Below are positions 53,211 to 64,000 of a stretch of 64,000 bases of DNA, piece after piece; the first letter of the stretch is position 1; each line of letters begins with the position of its first letter. A program made the translations under genes and the position numbers. The stretch is from Lytechinus variegatus (taxonomy: Eukaryota > Echinodermata > Echinoidea > Temnopleuroida > Toxopneustidae): assembly GCF_018143015.1 (NCBI RefSeq), contig NC_054749.1:31040411-31104410 (forward strand). Reading direction: 5' to 3'. The notes beneath the pieces are model-generated. The model was not told the origin of the DNA. It saw nothing but the letters and a program-made list of their open reading frames with translations, and ran no database searches.

Positions 53211-56200
53211 CTGCAAATGGAGAAATAAAACACCAAAATATATAGCATAGGTCTGCACAGTATGACAATATTGTGATATAATACAACTTCTATGAAGATG
53301 ATATCGGAATATGAAGTTTTCATGTTCATAAACCCAAACATTATTTCCATTGTCTAATCAACCACATTAAGGCCACAGGGAAAGAACGTGTTATAAAATT
53401 GTCCCTATTTAACCAATATTCAACCAATTTTAGAATGGGGAGTTACTGGCCACCAGGATGTTAATGAAATGTGTAGCTTGTCTACTTGTAAAATAAGAGG
53501 TCGTGCCTTTGTGTGGGACTCTAATGGCTGAGACATAATTTTAAACAAAATAAAATAAATGACAACCAAACAGTTTGAATAAATACATGTAGATAATATT
53601 CCAAATGATTCTCATAGAAATGTGCAATTGCTTAGAAATAGACAAAATAAGCGTAACATACTGGGCACAGGTTTGGGTCTTTCTCCAAGAAAAAATACTG
53701 TCCCTCATTTATCTGCATTGGTAATCTTCAATGTGATCATTTTTCAGCTACAATTTCATGATTTCATTGAGTCAAATTAATGCAATTGAACTAGACCAAG
53801 ATCTACAATGACATGGTAACAAACTTGATTTCAAAGACCCTCTCATAAAACCATTCTCTGCTACTGCCCCATGTACTAGCTTTTGATGACCCAAGAGAAT
53901 GAATTCACTTACTTGCATGAATAGATCCATCTCCATGTAGAGCACTCAGAGAAAGGTTGGTATTGATATAGCTGGGACTAAGAACTGTGACGCTGATGTT
54001 GTGTTCAGCAACCTCAGCTCTTAGAGAGTCAAAGTAAGCTTGCATGGCATGCTTTGAGGCAGAATCTAGAAATGAAAATGACGACAGGTTGTTATAAACA
54101 TGATGGATGATGATGGGAATAGTGATAATTACTTATTGAAATAGGGTAGTGATGGTGGTGGTAGTGATTATGGTGATGGCTAATTATTTTCTAATAGAGA
54201 AGTGATGTAGGTGGTTATAAAATGAATAAATAATCATTACAATGCTGATGGTGGTGGTTATGTTAATGATTCATGATCATAAAAGGGTAGTAGTGGTATT
54301 GATGGTAAGTATGGTGATGATGATGATGATGATTGAGATGATTGAAATGGTGATATTGTTGGTAGTAATGATGACATTGGTGGTAGTGGTGATGGTGGTA
54401 ATGATTATTATGTTAAGGATGATTATCATGAAAATGATAATGGCTGTAGTGGTGGTGGTGATGATGACGATAATGGTTTTAATGTTGGTGGTGATGATGA
54501 ATGCAGTAGTGGTGTTGATGGTGGTTATGGCAATGATGATGATAATGATGATGATGATGACAATGATGAGCTGTTCTACTAACATTGCATCTTTAAGTAA
54601 GATGTAATCTGACATTTATAAGATGAATGGGAATATCATTTTAATACTCACAAGCACTTCTGAATGGAATAGCTATCCTTCCTTGAACACTGCTGACTGC
54701 AAGAATGTGACCCTTTCTTCTTGAGATCATGCTTGGTAAAATGGCTGGTGAAAAAGAAAAAAAAAAACTAACAAGTTACCACTCTGCGCCTGAAGCCATG
54801 GTATCTGGCTAAGCAATTGTAAAAGGGGAAGTTCTCCCTGACAATAAGTTGGATTTAATATAAACATATAATTATTTTGTTTGACTAAAAACTATAAAAA
54901 AATAAGAGGATTATTAACATTTCAAGTTTTTATTTTGTGATTTCAACATTTCAACACAAGCGGCTTCTACATGTCGTATAATGAAAATTCTATAGATTCA
55001 CATTTTTAATGATCCATGATTATTTCATCTCTAGAAGCATGTATGACATGATGTGCCCATGTGACATATTGAAAGCACAGACAAACATCTTGATTACACT
55101 GCACGACATAAATAGGGGAGCTTCTTGCGGGTGATGTCACAAACTGAACCTATGATGATAACCAATAACTTTGATTGAAATCAACTTCACATCAGGGTGA
55201 GCCTCTCCTTCAAGTGCAGTGTGTGATATCATCAACTCAGCCATCTGCATATCACCCACTTTGTGTAAATAACATTTTAGTAATAAGGAAAGCATTAAAA
55301 ACTTTTCAATTGTACGTTACACTCAGCGTTCTCGCCAGTGTATAACACGCATGGTGCAAACACCATGCGTGCGGAAATGGAGACCAAGTGGAACCATGCG
55401 TAAAATTTCAGCGACATGCGTGGAAAAATTAAATGGAAATATTCAGAAAAAAATAATACACTCCATGAACTCATCTTAGTGATAGCAACTTCATTTATCG
55501 GGTTGCGCCGAAGTCCCACCAACTTAAGACCACTTACAGGCCAACTATGGCTAGGAAAGTGGCAAGGCGCCCAGCTAGCTCGCGGCTGCTATTGCGGGCA
55601 TATGACGGCACGGTACGGTTGTTCCGTTGACTATTCCCCAGTCTGCCCCGCACATCACACCGGCTATGCTCCATGACCTACCGGTAGCTGCGCTTACTGA
55701 TATGATGGGAGTGGAACTTGGAATAAATGCATTGTATATACAAGGAACATGTACTTGTACTGTGTTTGTCATTTATCCCGCCCTCTATACACACAATGAA
55801 CGAATAGCAAAGGAGTTGTACTGTGTTTGTCATTTTATCCCGCCCTCTCTGCACACAATGAACGAATAGCAAAGGAGTTTGAGAACTGTGCATGACCGCT
55901 ATGGTGCATGGATGTTAGGCCTGGGACGATTGTCATTTCTACCATTCAATTATTTCCTGAAAAAATAATCGAATGATTCGATTGTTCGTCGGGAATCAGG
56001 TCTTTTAAGTCACAATAGTTGACCTACTTTATGGTGAAATCTCCATCAAAGTCACATGTTTAGAATAAATGAAAGTAGGACCTTTTTCCCCTTCTCCATG
56101 ATATTTATATCAAAAGAAACTACATGAAATGAGATTAAAACTTTCAGTTTATTGTTCCAATGAAAATCCTTCCTAAATCCATGCTGGTACTCTGGTATTA

Positions 56201-59200
56201 TGCATGCATCCCTCCAAGTGCCACACCCCTGCATATGAATGAATCAGCCCAGATCAGCCAGTGCAAAGTCCAAATCCCAAAGATGTAAACAACTCATTCA
56301 TGAACTATTCTTTGAGACTGACCCCAGGTGGAGCATTTCTTGAACAATTTCATCCCTTGCCCACACCATGTCCCCGCCCCCACTTGTGGCACTGCCCAAG
56401 ATTCTACACATGTATTTCAAAAAAAATATTTTGCAAAATATTTAATTTGAAATACCTTATAAAATTACGATTTTTTATCATTTGAACCTACATGTATAAC
56501 TGGGTCTATTTTTGGAGACTAGTCGAGAAAGTACCGGTGAAGACGGGCGCATGTTGGAATGTAGTTTTCATTGTGTGAGGGGATAGAAAAAAGAAAAAAG
56601 GTTGCATTATTGTTTTGAAACAAAGGAATTCTCCGGCTCCCACCCTTATCTTTCTCTAGCTCTCCCTCACACACACACAGATGGGGGAGGGGTCAATTTA
56701 TTTCTGAAGTCATGACCTCTCCTGATAAGGGAACCACTGCCTTCTTCTTTGTTTCCCCAAAAGTTTCATTGGCTATCCGAAGGTCCAATCAGCTCAAGTG
56801 AGCTTGGTTGTGTGTTTTCTTATTGTTTTGTGCACGCAGACAATGAACTCATTTTGTGTATCGAGGGCAAGGTTGGGTGGGATTTAAAAAAATTCGGAGC
56901 GCTTTCATGTTGGTGTGTAACTGTGAATGTAATACAATCATTGATTATTTTTGAAAAATTATCTCGGTAACATAATTTTTAAACCTGTATGAAGTGTCAT
57001 CATTGTTTTCTTGTCATTTTGTTATTATTACTTGGGTATTTGAGTTCTCCCAATGTCATAATCGGGATCTGCCGAACATTCGATTTGTGTAAATTTTGCT
57101 TATCGATTGGTGATTGGCGGCATGCCAATCGAACCATTTGATCAATCGATGTTTACTCCCAGGCCTAGCATTTATGTGCATTTGTGTGGGCTTAAAAATA
57201 CGCCACAATGGGGCTCCCTTGGCGTCTCTATTTCATGAAAAGGCCGTCGCTTCCGCGCGGGAGGGGTGAACCCCCTCCCGCACCCACCCAGCGGGAGTGG
57301 CAGCAAAAGTCCCCAACATATGGGTGAATTTTTTTCTGGCGAGAACGCTGGTCACACTGTGATGAAATCCTCAGTTTAAGGTTTTATAAAATCAATTTGT
57401 TTCAATAACCCTGCTATTTGGGTGGACTTGGACATCACTGCCTTCCTTCTGAACCTGGTTCACATATCACCGACTGCATATTTGAGCCTTCTTATAGATC
57501 AGGAACTCATCTATCATTACTTTAGACAATCCACAAATACTTACCAGAAGTGAGGACGAGTGAACCAAAATGGTTGATATTCATGATCTTCTGATGGACG
57601 GAGAGAACGGTATCAACCACACTCCCTCTGACGCTCATTCCTCCATTGTTGATAAGGATGTCTATATGGCCGTGGAGTGCGAGTGCTTCCTTGGCTCGGT
57701 CTGGTAGTTCGTCCAATTTCTCAAGGTCAAGGGGTATCACGTGGGGGATGTGGGCTGGGATTCCTTGAGCCTTAAAAACATTCATGAAAGAAAACGATTA
57801 TGATGAAACTGCAGTGTTGTGGCTAGACTAATTGGAGATTATGCAGGCAAATCATAACTCTGGGATAGTATCAACACTCATTTCTTGGTTTCTGTTACCG
57901 ATAAGAATAGATAATCATAATGATGATACACATGGCATTTGTAATGCACCATTGGTGTATCATAATGACTTGATATGACATTTGGGTTCTTACAGCTACA
58001 CACACTCTTGTAGCTTTTTCAAGAATGAAGTTCTTGATTGAATCACAATACAAAAATGGCAATGTGTCACATTAAGTAGTCGAACCATGTTTTACATTGT
58101 TTGTAACAAAAAAACTTGAATATCATAATTCAAATTTTATGATAACATACAACAGAAATTTGAGAATGGGTGATATCAGCATTTTCATTGTGCCATCTTG
58201 TTATATAACTGTTTCATGAAATTGAGCATAAACAGCTAAAACTTCCTTTTGTACAAAAATTAAAGGAATTCTCAGTGTTATGCTCAATTGATTTTCTCTT
58301 TTTACTCAAATCAAATTGTTGTTGGTGTCAACTTTGCCTTTATTAGTTTCATACCAATTTTAAAGCCATCAATTCTTTCTTGACCCTCTCCAGCTCAGAT
58401 GCCCTTCTTGCGCACAAAATCACCTTGCAGCCAAGACGGTAGAAAACTCTGGCACATTCTGAAGAGCAAGAATATATACAAAACATCAAAATTAAACAAA
58501 TGTTTCAAGAGGTTCATGGAGCTGGCCTAATGGCCTAACAGTTTTAAATCAATCACAAATCTTTATTTTATATTCATATATAGCAATTAATTATTAGTTA
58601 ACTTATAGGCCTAGTTGAATAATGGCCTTACCATAACCTTACCAAATCACTACTTACATGCTTTTCACACTGCACTTTTTGTCCTAAATTTCCCGGGGTT
58701 AAGGGGTTAAGCTTAGCCCACTTCGTTTTCACACTACGTTTTAGCAAAGTGGGCTAGCACGGTACTATCTGGCCCTGCAAAAAGCAGGGTTAGCCGGCTT
58801 ATTGTAGTGCTAGCACCACAATTGCGGTGCTAAGAGATGCAGTGTGAAAACGAAACAGGGCTAAGGAAAGTGGGGCTAAGCATTAGCCAATCACAGAAGT
58901 CGAACTGCACGTTAATCACGCTCTGTTTGGTAAAACCATCAATATTCATGAGCTGAGGGATAGTCCGGGGTTAAGGCATTAACCACGGTTGAGCAGATAG
59001 TATGGGGTTAAGAAAGACAGTGTGAATCGAAAAAAAAGATAGTATGGGGTTAAGGATAGTCCAGGGTTAAGGAAATGCAATGTGAAAAGCATACTAGTGA
59101 CAGTAGTATGCTGTCGATCTCTGAATTCAGAAGGATAAGGTGAAGAAGATAATGTAATTGTGTGAATATGTTATCTAATACACATATACTATAAACCATG

Positions 59201-59750
59201 AATATAACTTCACATTCACAAAACATTAATGCAGTGATTCTTGCACCCAATATAGAACAACCACCTCTCAAAAGACAACAGATTCCCATCTCCCTTGAAT
59301 AGATTTCTCCATTAAATACGTCCTTTAAGACCATCTGCTCAGAAAGACCACTTTGCTTATCTCCCTTGGGCAGTCTTTCAAGTCAATACAAGTTTCAATG
59401 TGCTACCAATATTGCCTCCAATACAAAATTATCATTTTAAAAGAATAAAGAGAAAAATAAGGATAAAAATATTATTTTAATTCAGTTGCTACCAAAACAA
59501 ATCTAACACTCTTCTGCCTTGCCATACAAAATCTTCAATTTGATTAATTGATTACAGCAGATTACCTATAACTCAATACATTCTCACCCTCTCCTACTCC
59601 AGAACTTGCCCCCGTGATGAGTACCACCTTGTCTTTAAGCCCCGCCCTCCTCTGATGTGATGTAAGCTTCTTGTAAAGCCACAGTAGCCCAAGGCTCCCA
59701 AAGATGGCTGCTGTTGCTACGGTCAGTGAATTGACTGGTGTGAGTGACAT
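53008..59750 (-). CDS. DHRS7B: Dehydrogenase/reductase SDR family member 7B (whole gene)
   Basis: In mammals this protein (also PexRAP) reduces acyl/alkyl-DHAP in peroxisomal ether-lipid synthesis and is membrane anchored. Six coding exons: 59750-59588, 58458-58355, 57770-57545, 54744-54652, 54065-53913 and 53210-53008. All are GT/AG and the sum is 942 nt (313 aa; human about 325). Residues 10-26 form an N-terminal membrane anchor. The cofactor motif [10 protein letters not shown] is at 46-55. The NNAG motif reads NNGG (130-133). Catalytic candidates are N155, S183 (AVSSVQG), Y196 and K200 (YSASKHA). The [10 protein letters not shown] block and [19 protein letters not shown] near the end are typical of DHRS7B rather than other SDRs. 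It converges with TMEM11. Confidence 0.95.
53913..54065 (-). CDS. DHRS7B: DHRS7B coding exon 5
   Basis: Encodes residues 196-246, starting YSASKHA (the split Tyr codon is formed across the intron) and continuing to [19 protein letters not shown]. Acceptor TTTCTAG, donor GTAAGT. Confidence 0.94.
54090..54570. repeat. (GAT/GGT)n imperfect triplet array
   Basis: About 480 bp of ATGGTGGTAGTGATGATG-type triplets in DHRS7B intron 4, starting about 25 bp from exon 5. It creates long open frames in both strands that are not genes. Confidence 0.85.
54652..54744 (-). CDS. DHRS7B: DHRS7B coding exon 4
   Basis: Encodes residues 165-195, [20 protein letters not shown] and [10 protein letters not shown], with the catalytic Ser. 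Acceptor TTTTTCACCAG, donor GTGAGT. Confidence 0.93.
54824..55209. mobile_element. Palindromic MITE (AGGGGAAGTTCACCCTG family), copy 2
   Basis: The left AGGGGAAGTTCTCCCTGA pairs with the right end (AGGAGAGGCTCACCCTGA read inward). The arms are eroded. It lies in DHRS7B intron 3. Confidence 0.6.
55756..55878. repeat. Tandem duplication of a ~62-bp unit
   Basis: Two near-identical copies of TGTACTGTGTTTGTCATTTA, TCCCGCCCTCT, CACACAATGAACGAATAGC and AAAGGAGT follow each other directly. Confidence 0.85.
55916..57167. mobile_element. Nested TIR element (TAGGCCTGGG ends)
   Basis: TAGGCCTGGGACGATTG at the left and CAATCGATG-TTTACT-CCCAGGCCTA at the right form inverted ends rich in ATCGA/CGATT. The flanks GCATGGATGT and GCATTTATGT agree at 8 of 10. 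It is inserted in the hAT-like element. Confidence 0.6.
57545..57770 (-). CDS. DHRS7B: DHRS7B coding exon 3
   Basis: Encodes residues 90-164, from [20 protein letters not shown] through [15 protein letters not shown] to [11 protein letters not shown]. Acceptor TTTTTAAG, donor GTAAGT. Confidence 0.93.
58355..58458 (-). CDS. DHRS7B: DHRS7B coding exon 2
   Basis: Encodes residues 55-89, [20 protein letters not shown] and [15 protein letters not shown]. Acceptor CTCTTCAG, donor GTATGA, phase 0 end. Confidence 0.93.
58658..59092. mobile_element. Palindromic MITE (ATGCTTTTCACACTGCA family)
   Basis: The left ATGCTTTTCACACTGCA pairs with TGCAATGTGAAAAGCAT at the right. Several GGGGTTAAGG and inverse CCCACTT/AAGTGGGCTA blocks lie inside. 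DHRS7B intron 1. Confidence 0.65.
59588..59750 (-). CDS. DHRS7B: DHRS7B coding exon 1
   Basis: Encodes the membrane anchor ([16 protein letters not shown]) and [15 protein letters not shown] of the Rossmann fold. Donor GTGAGA, phase 1. Confidence 0.93.
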
Positions 59751-61205
59751 TTTATGAAGTATGTGTAATGTAGTCTCGCTGAAAGAGAGAGGGGAATATG
59801 AATCGATAATTTCACATTTTAAACACAGATGAATGGTCAAGGGGCTCACAAGTGTTTTGTCAGAGGTTATGCAAAGGAAATTAATGTTGAAAAAAATCCA
59901 ACATTTGTATTTATGCGGCAAAATAATGCACAAAACATCAAGGCTCAGTACTCAGTAGCTTCCCAAATCGTTAGCAGCTTTTCATTCACTCCTCATGAAG
60001 AAAATCTTATTCCAAATTCAATTCTGTAATAAATATCACCAGAAAGAGTTCTAAACTAAAAATGAGACTTAAGTTTAATATAGTTTTATTAGTTTTGGTT
60101 ATAGATTAGAGTCAGAGGGGCAATCCATGACCAAGTTAACAAGTTAGATCTCAAAGCAAATTATACCTAGATCTAGTTTGGCTTGGATCTATAGTGAGCC
60201 AATCCATATTTAAGATGGTTTTATAAAATAATATTTTTCTATACAGAACTTGAATTTTTTTATGCCTATCAAACTCAAATTTATTGTGTGAGGTTCCTCC
60301 ATTCCTCCTTTCCAAACTCGTACTCCAATCCTAGTACACAAGTAGTAACAATGATGTCAAAACATATTAGGCGACAATGGCGCATGGATAGATATTTCAG
60401 TGTGATTATCTGATAACTGTTAGACTGATTTCACAAATTTAAATTACTAAAAGAAGGCTAAGGACTTAAGTTACGGAGTAGTGTAATGTACGCAGGCCAG
60501 GCAAGTACCTTGCCAAGGTACTAAAAAAAAATCAATATAGGCCTATAAAATGGTGCTTGGAAGTCTGACTAATCTGGCAGCTTTATTCCACCTAATTGAG
60601 GTCCCAATGCAATGTCCCCTAAAGTCAAAAGTGCTATCCAACTCAGCTGCAGATGAAATTCACAAAGACACAAAGTGACAAACGATACAAGTTAAATACA
60701 ATTACAAGTAACAGATCTACATCACAGTACACGGATATACACGAATGGGACCGTTTAAATAAATTGAATTGACAGTCGGCGAAAATAAGCTTTTTTTTCC
60801 CATTTCACAGAAAATAAACACACAAATCTGGCTCTATTTAAATATCCTTAATCTAACCTGAAATTAGAATTCGAGTAAAGTCAGAAAAAGGTCAAAACTC
60901 GAAGCAGAAACCAAAATTAGAACTTCAGAAAAGAAGAAAAGCACACTCCGGCCAGCGCCTGAGCTGAGAGATAAATGTGGGCGTGTTCACGCGGGATGAA
61001 GAAATTGGGCGCGGCGGGAAGAAATAGTTTGTGTGCTTGTGAGGGTAAAATTTCCAATCTTCAATTTTTTTCTCCTGTCTTATTTTCCCTGCCATTCCCC
61101 CATTGTAAATTATGTTCCCATACACCCACTATTTTTCCCCTTTTCCCTCAAATTCTTCATCTAGCTCAAGTTGATTTTCCTTCATCCTCGACCGTTGTTC
61201 CAGTA
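59751..61205 (-). promoter_or_regulatory. DHRS7B: DHRS7B upstream region
   Basis: An AT-rich upstream stretch with one GC-richer block at 60940-61045, containing GGGCGCGGCGGGAA at 61008-61021 (E2F-like core GGCGGGAA). That block is a possible promoter with a non-coding first exon, but neither a donor nor a start site was fixed. Confidence 0.3.
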
Positions 61206-61209
61206 TTAA

Positions 61210-61527
61210 CCTGGGGCCGATTGCACGAAAGGGTCTTTCCAAGGACCGCGTCTTTCGTGTCGCCCATCTTTTATGATACGCTATAGGCGGGGTGTTTCTG
61301 AAATTTATGATAAAGAATAAGATTCGTTAGTTTGCATTTAAATCTAATTTTTATACAATTTCATGATATATCACATTATTTTATAAACAGATATTTTGTT
61401 TAATTTAACGGACGAATGAAATATGTTTGCATATGATTTATTTAAAATGCGTTTCACATGGCGCATCATAAAAGATGGGCGACACGAAAGACGGTCCTTG
61501 CAAAGACCCTTTCGTGCAATCGGCCCC
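61210..61527. mobile_element. Palindromic MITE, TTAA-flanked (GGGGCCGATTGCACG family)
   Basis: TTAA at 61206-61209 and 61528-61531. The ends GGGGCCGATTGCACGAAAGG and the inverse. The arms share CGTCTTTCGTGTCGCCCATC and TTTTATGATACGC/GCGCATCATAAAA. Confidence 0.75.
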
Positions 61528-61539
61528 TTAATTCTATCT

Positions 61540-62060
61540 CTTTCTTCTTTTCTTACAGTTTCTATCTCTCACTCCCTGCCCTTTCTCCAAACCTTGTTTA
61601 CACCCCCCCCCCTTGTGCTCTCACTCCCTCTCTCTCGCCCGTCTACATCTTCCTCTTCTTCTCTCCTCCCCCTCTCACATTACGTCCTCTTGTCCCCTCT
61701 CCTTCTCAATCTTCCTCCGCGCTCTCACTTTCTCTAAATTTTAGCTTCCCCTCCTCACATTTCCTCTAGCCTCCTCTCCTCCCTCTCACGTTTTTCTTTC
61801 ACTTTTCCTCCACTTTCCATCCCCTCCCTCAGACCCGTCTTACCCTCCATCTTACTCCACCCCCTCCCTCTTCTCCTCCCCCTCTCACTTTTCCTCCATG
61901 GCCCTCCCTCTTACCCAACTTTCTCTCCTCCCTCTCACTTCTCCTTTATTTTTTTCCTTCCCTCCCTCTCACATTTCCTCCTTTTCTCTAATTCATTCTC
62001 CCTCTCCTCCTCTCTTCTGCTCTCCTATCTCCACTTGTCTTCCCTCATCAATCCTAACTC
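61540..62060. repeat. Homopyrimidine CCTCCCTCTCAC-rich tract
   Basis: About 520 bp almost free of G on the plus strand, built from CTCCTCCCCCTCTCACTTTT-like units. Such tracts can form triplex DNA. The long open frames here are artefacts of composition. Confidence 0.8.
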
Positions 62061-64000
62061 ATTCTTCTAAAGATTTATAACTGTACAAAAATCCACTTTA
62101 CAATAAATATAAAATTGGCCATAGGTATCAATTTATTGTCTCAACTTTTTAAACACATTATTAATAATCAATGTTTTCTTTTCTCTTTTAATTTATTATC
62201 TACTGGCATTTACTTCTTGCAAAAAAGAAATAAATGAACATATACAACGTGAAACATATGTAAAAAGAATTCTTTTATACAAACCATAAATTACCACAAT
62301 CTATCCTCGATGATGCATAGATGTGATTGTAGAAACAAAGAGAAAGAGAAAACATGAAGCAGTAAAAATCAAATAGGATTTCTAGTGCTGATAGAAATGT
62401 AAATTCAAGACAATCACAAAAGAAAAGAAATAAAAACAACAAAATCATCCCCATGAGAATTATGTCGTACTGATGATGGATTTAAGCACGAACTCAAAAT
62501 TGAGCACAATATACAGAAAAAAATGTAATAACATAAACCAATATGAACATACTGCATCTATAATGAGGGTTGCTTACATAGCTTTCTTGCACTGTACCAG
62601 TGACTAATACAGATTTAATTCAATTCATTTATTTTTTTTACATCTGTACAGATAACCGTGAGAATCAAAGAATCAGAGGAAACATGGAGATATCTTTTCT
62701 AGTTTTCTAATTTACATATAAAGCACTCTCCTTTCAAACATCATGTAGCGGTTGAGGGTTCCTTTTAAGCCCTGCACAAAGTCATGGAATAATTTCTCCT
62801 ATTATAACTTACAGCAGAAATTTTCTCAATATCCTTTCTCTGAGCCTCTATCGTCATCAAGCACAAATGTGTAAAGTCTGTGTCCATCCGAGGTAACTTT
62901 CAAAATTCCAACATATACTGTTATATATTCATGTTAACACTGTAACCAGAACGTGAGTAATAAAAACACAACAAAGCTGATCTCCATCAATACCTGCAAT
63001 TTACAAATATAGAAAACATAAACTGATTACAGTATCCCTCAAATTAAATACTAGTCTAATTTCTGCTTTAAAAGCCATTATTTATTGGACTTGTCCAAGG
63101 TTGAACTTACATTGCAACAAACGGAACTTGTTATGACACTGATGGTGCTACATATTACAGGTATTACAGAACCTATAAACAGGACTATATCAATTTCAAC
63201 ACATAATTGGGAAAATGTTGTGTAGGAGGGGAAATATAGCATAAAACTGGAATTCTACACAGCCTACATAATAAATTATGACACCTAAACCACCCAGTAA
63301 AGAAACATAGAAAAATTCAATGTCTAGGACATCATCCTCTATTATATATCTCATGCCATTTTCCTTTTTCTGTACACAACTCATCTACTTTTCAAACACA
63401 TTATTTTTCACTATAAAAACAGTGCTGATAGAGGACGGGTGGCAGGATACTAAATTCTGAGTTTATCTGCCATACTTGCAAACGATATCAATACCTTATT
63501 GAAAGATATTGACTTTTAGGGCAAGTTGTGATCAGTTTGGAATATCAGTCATGATGGCTGTTTTATAAAGCTGTTATGACATCCCACATGACTGGAACAC
63601 CATATCGATCTTAATCAGATTCTCATCTTGATATGCATCATAATATTCTTAGAGAAAATATCTTATTGTTGAATTTGAAACATATTTTGAGAAATTAATT
63701 GAGCACAATACACCAGTCATTCAGTTGTACATGATTTTACTAACAGCTTCATAAACAGTCCCGAAGGAAAGGCAAGAAATAGATTGTTTTAAATTATCCC
63801 CAAAACTACTATTTCCCTTGTCTCTTTATTTTGGATTCTGGGTAATTATAGTTATGTATTGTGTACACAATTTCATTATTTTAATTTTATGAAAATTTAT
63901 GCAGGCCCTGCTTTTTCTGTTAACTCAATACTCAGATATATCCTTGGTGCTTTTTTTTCTTACATTTTTGTATTTCTTCCATTGTTTTGAATGATTTAAA
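62061..64000. other. Right edge, no confirmed gene
   Basis: AT-rich. The one coding-like piece is a short minus-strand frame ending at 62826 (see findings). Nothing else was recognised. Confidence 0.35.

Larger units (their letters stand above)
55324..57350. mobile_element. hAT-like element, 2 kb, in DHRS7B intron 3
   Basis: The ends CAGCGTTCTCGCCAG at 55324 and the exact inverse CTGGCGAGAACGCTG at 57336-57350 are flanked by GTTACACT and GTCACACT (7 of 8). A GC-richer cargo lies at 55500-55720, a duplicated 62-bp unit at 55756-55878 and a second TIR element at 55916-57167. No transposase was seen. Confidence 0.75.

Noticed and set aside
54242-54607. Open frames of over 100 codons in both strands, Met/Val or Ile/Thr rich
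   Set aside because: They are produced by the (GAT/GGT)n triplet array in a DHRS7B intron; residue use is that of the repeat, not a protein.
61423-62080. Long Ser/Pro/Leu-rich frames
   Set aside because: They arise from the homopyrimidine tract; no conserved motif and no splice context.

Overview
This is animal nuclear DNA, most likely from a marine deuterostome and plausibly an echinoderm such as a sea urchin. The reasons are large AT-rich introns with consensus GT/AG sites, a sialic-acid activation gene, dense short palindromic transposons, and tRNA-derived SINEs with a (TTA)n tail after a GCGCTATA motif. The species is an inference from the style of the sequence, not from a match. No prokaryotic or viral genes were seen.

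Three protein-coding genes can be reconstructed completely, and every splice junction keeps the reading frame. (1) CMAS, minus strand, 8 coding exons from 35391 down to 15147, 406 aa: N-acylneuraminate cytidylyltransferase, which makes CMP-sialic acid. (2) TMEM11, plus strand, a 17-nt first coding exon at 41039 and a long second exon ending at 44578, 176 aa: a mitochondrial inner-membrane morphology protein. (3) DHRS7B, minus strand, 6 coding exons from 59750 down to 53008, 313 aa: a membrane-anchored short-chain reductase of peroxisomal ether-lipid synthesis. CMAS and TMEM11 diverge from a 5.6-kb interval. TMEM11 and DHRS7B converge tail to tail, as I recall them doing in human 17p11.2, so this pair looks like old microsynteny. 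I see no shared pathway among the three.

Region by region: 1-15 kb has no host gene. It holds an 850-bp hAT-like element with a perfect 8-bp target duplication, a nested complex (2.1-7.85 kb) built around a long inverted-repeat element with repeated double-octamer palindromes, a 258-bp hAT-type MITE, a degenerate tandem array (9.4-12.3 kb) and a LINE 3' end. 15-35 kb is CMAS, whose introns hold several inverted-repeat elements with internal tandem arrays, TTAA-flanked palindromic MITEs and a nuclear-receptor-motif repeat. 35-41 kb is the divergent upstream interval, with a THAP-domain remnant and more MITEs. 41-53 kb is TMEM11 and its 3' flank, including an in-frame open stretch directly after the stop codon. 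53-60 kb is DHRS7B with a 2-kb hAT-like insertion in an intron. 60-64 kb is the DHRS7B upstream region, a palindromic MITE, a 0.5-kb homopyrimidine tract and, at most, a weak candidate exon.

I found no clearly new multi-gene system. The most interesting items are the conserved convergent gene pair, the possible TMEM11 readthrough extension, a two-copy GC-rich element family with 5-bp target duplications, inverted-repeat elements carrying private tandem arrays, and a LINE and SINE sharing one 3' tail.
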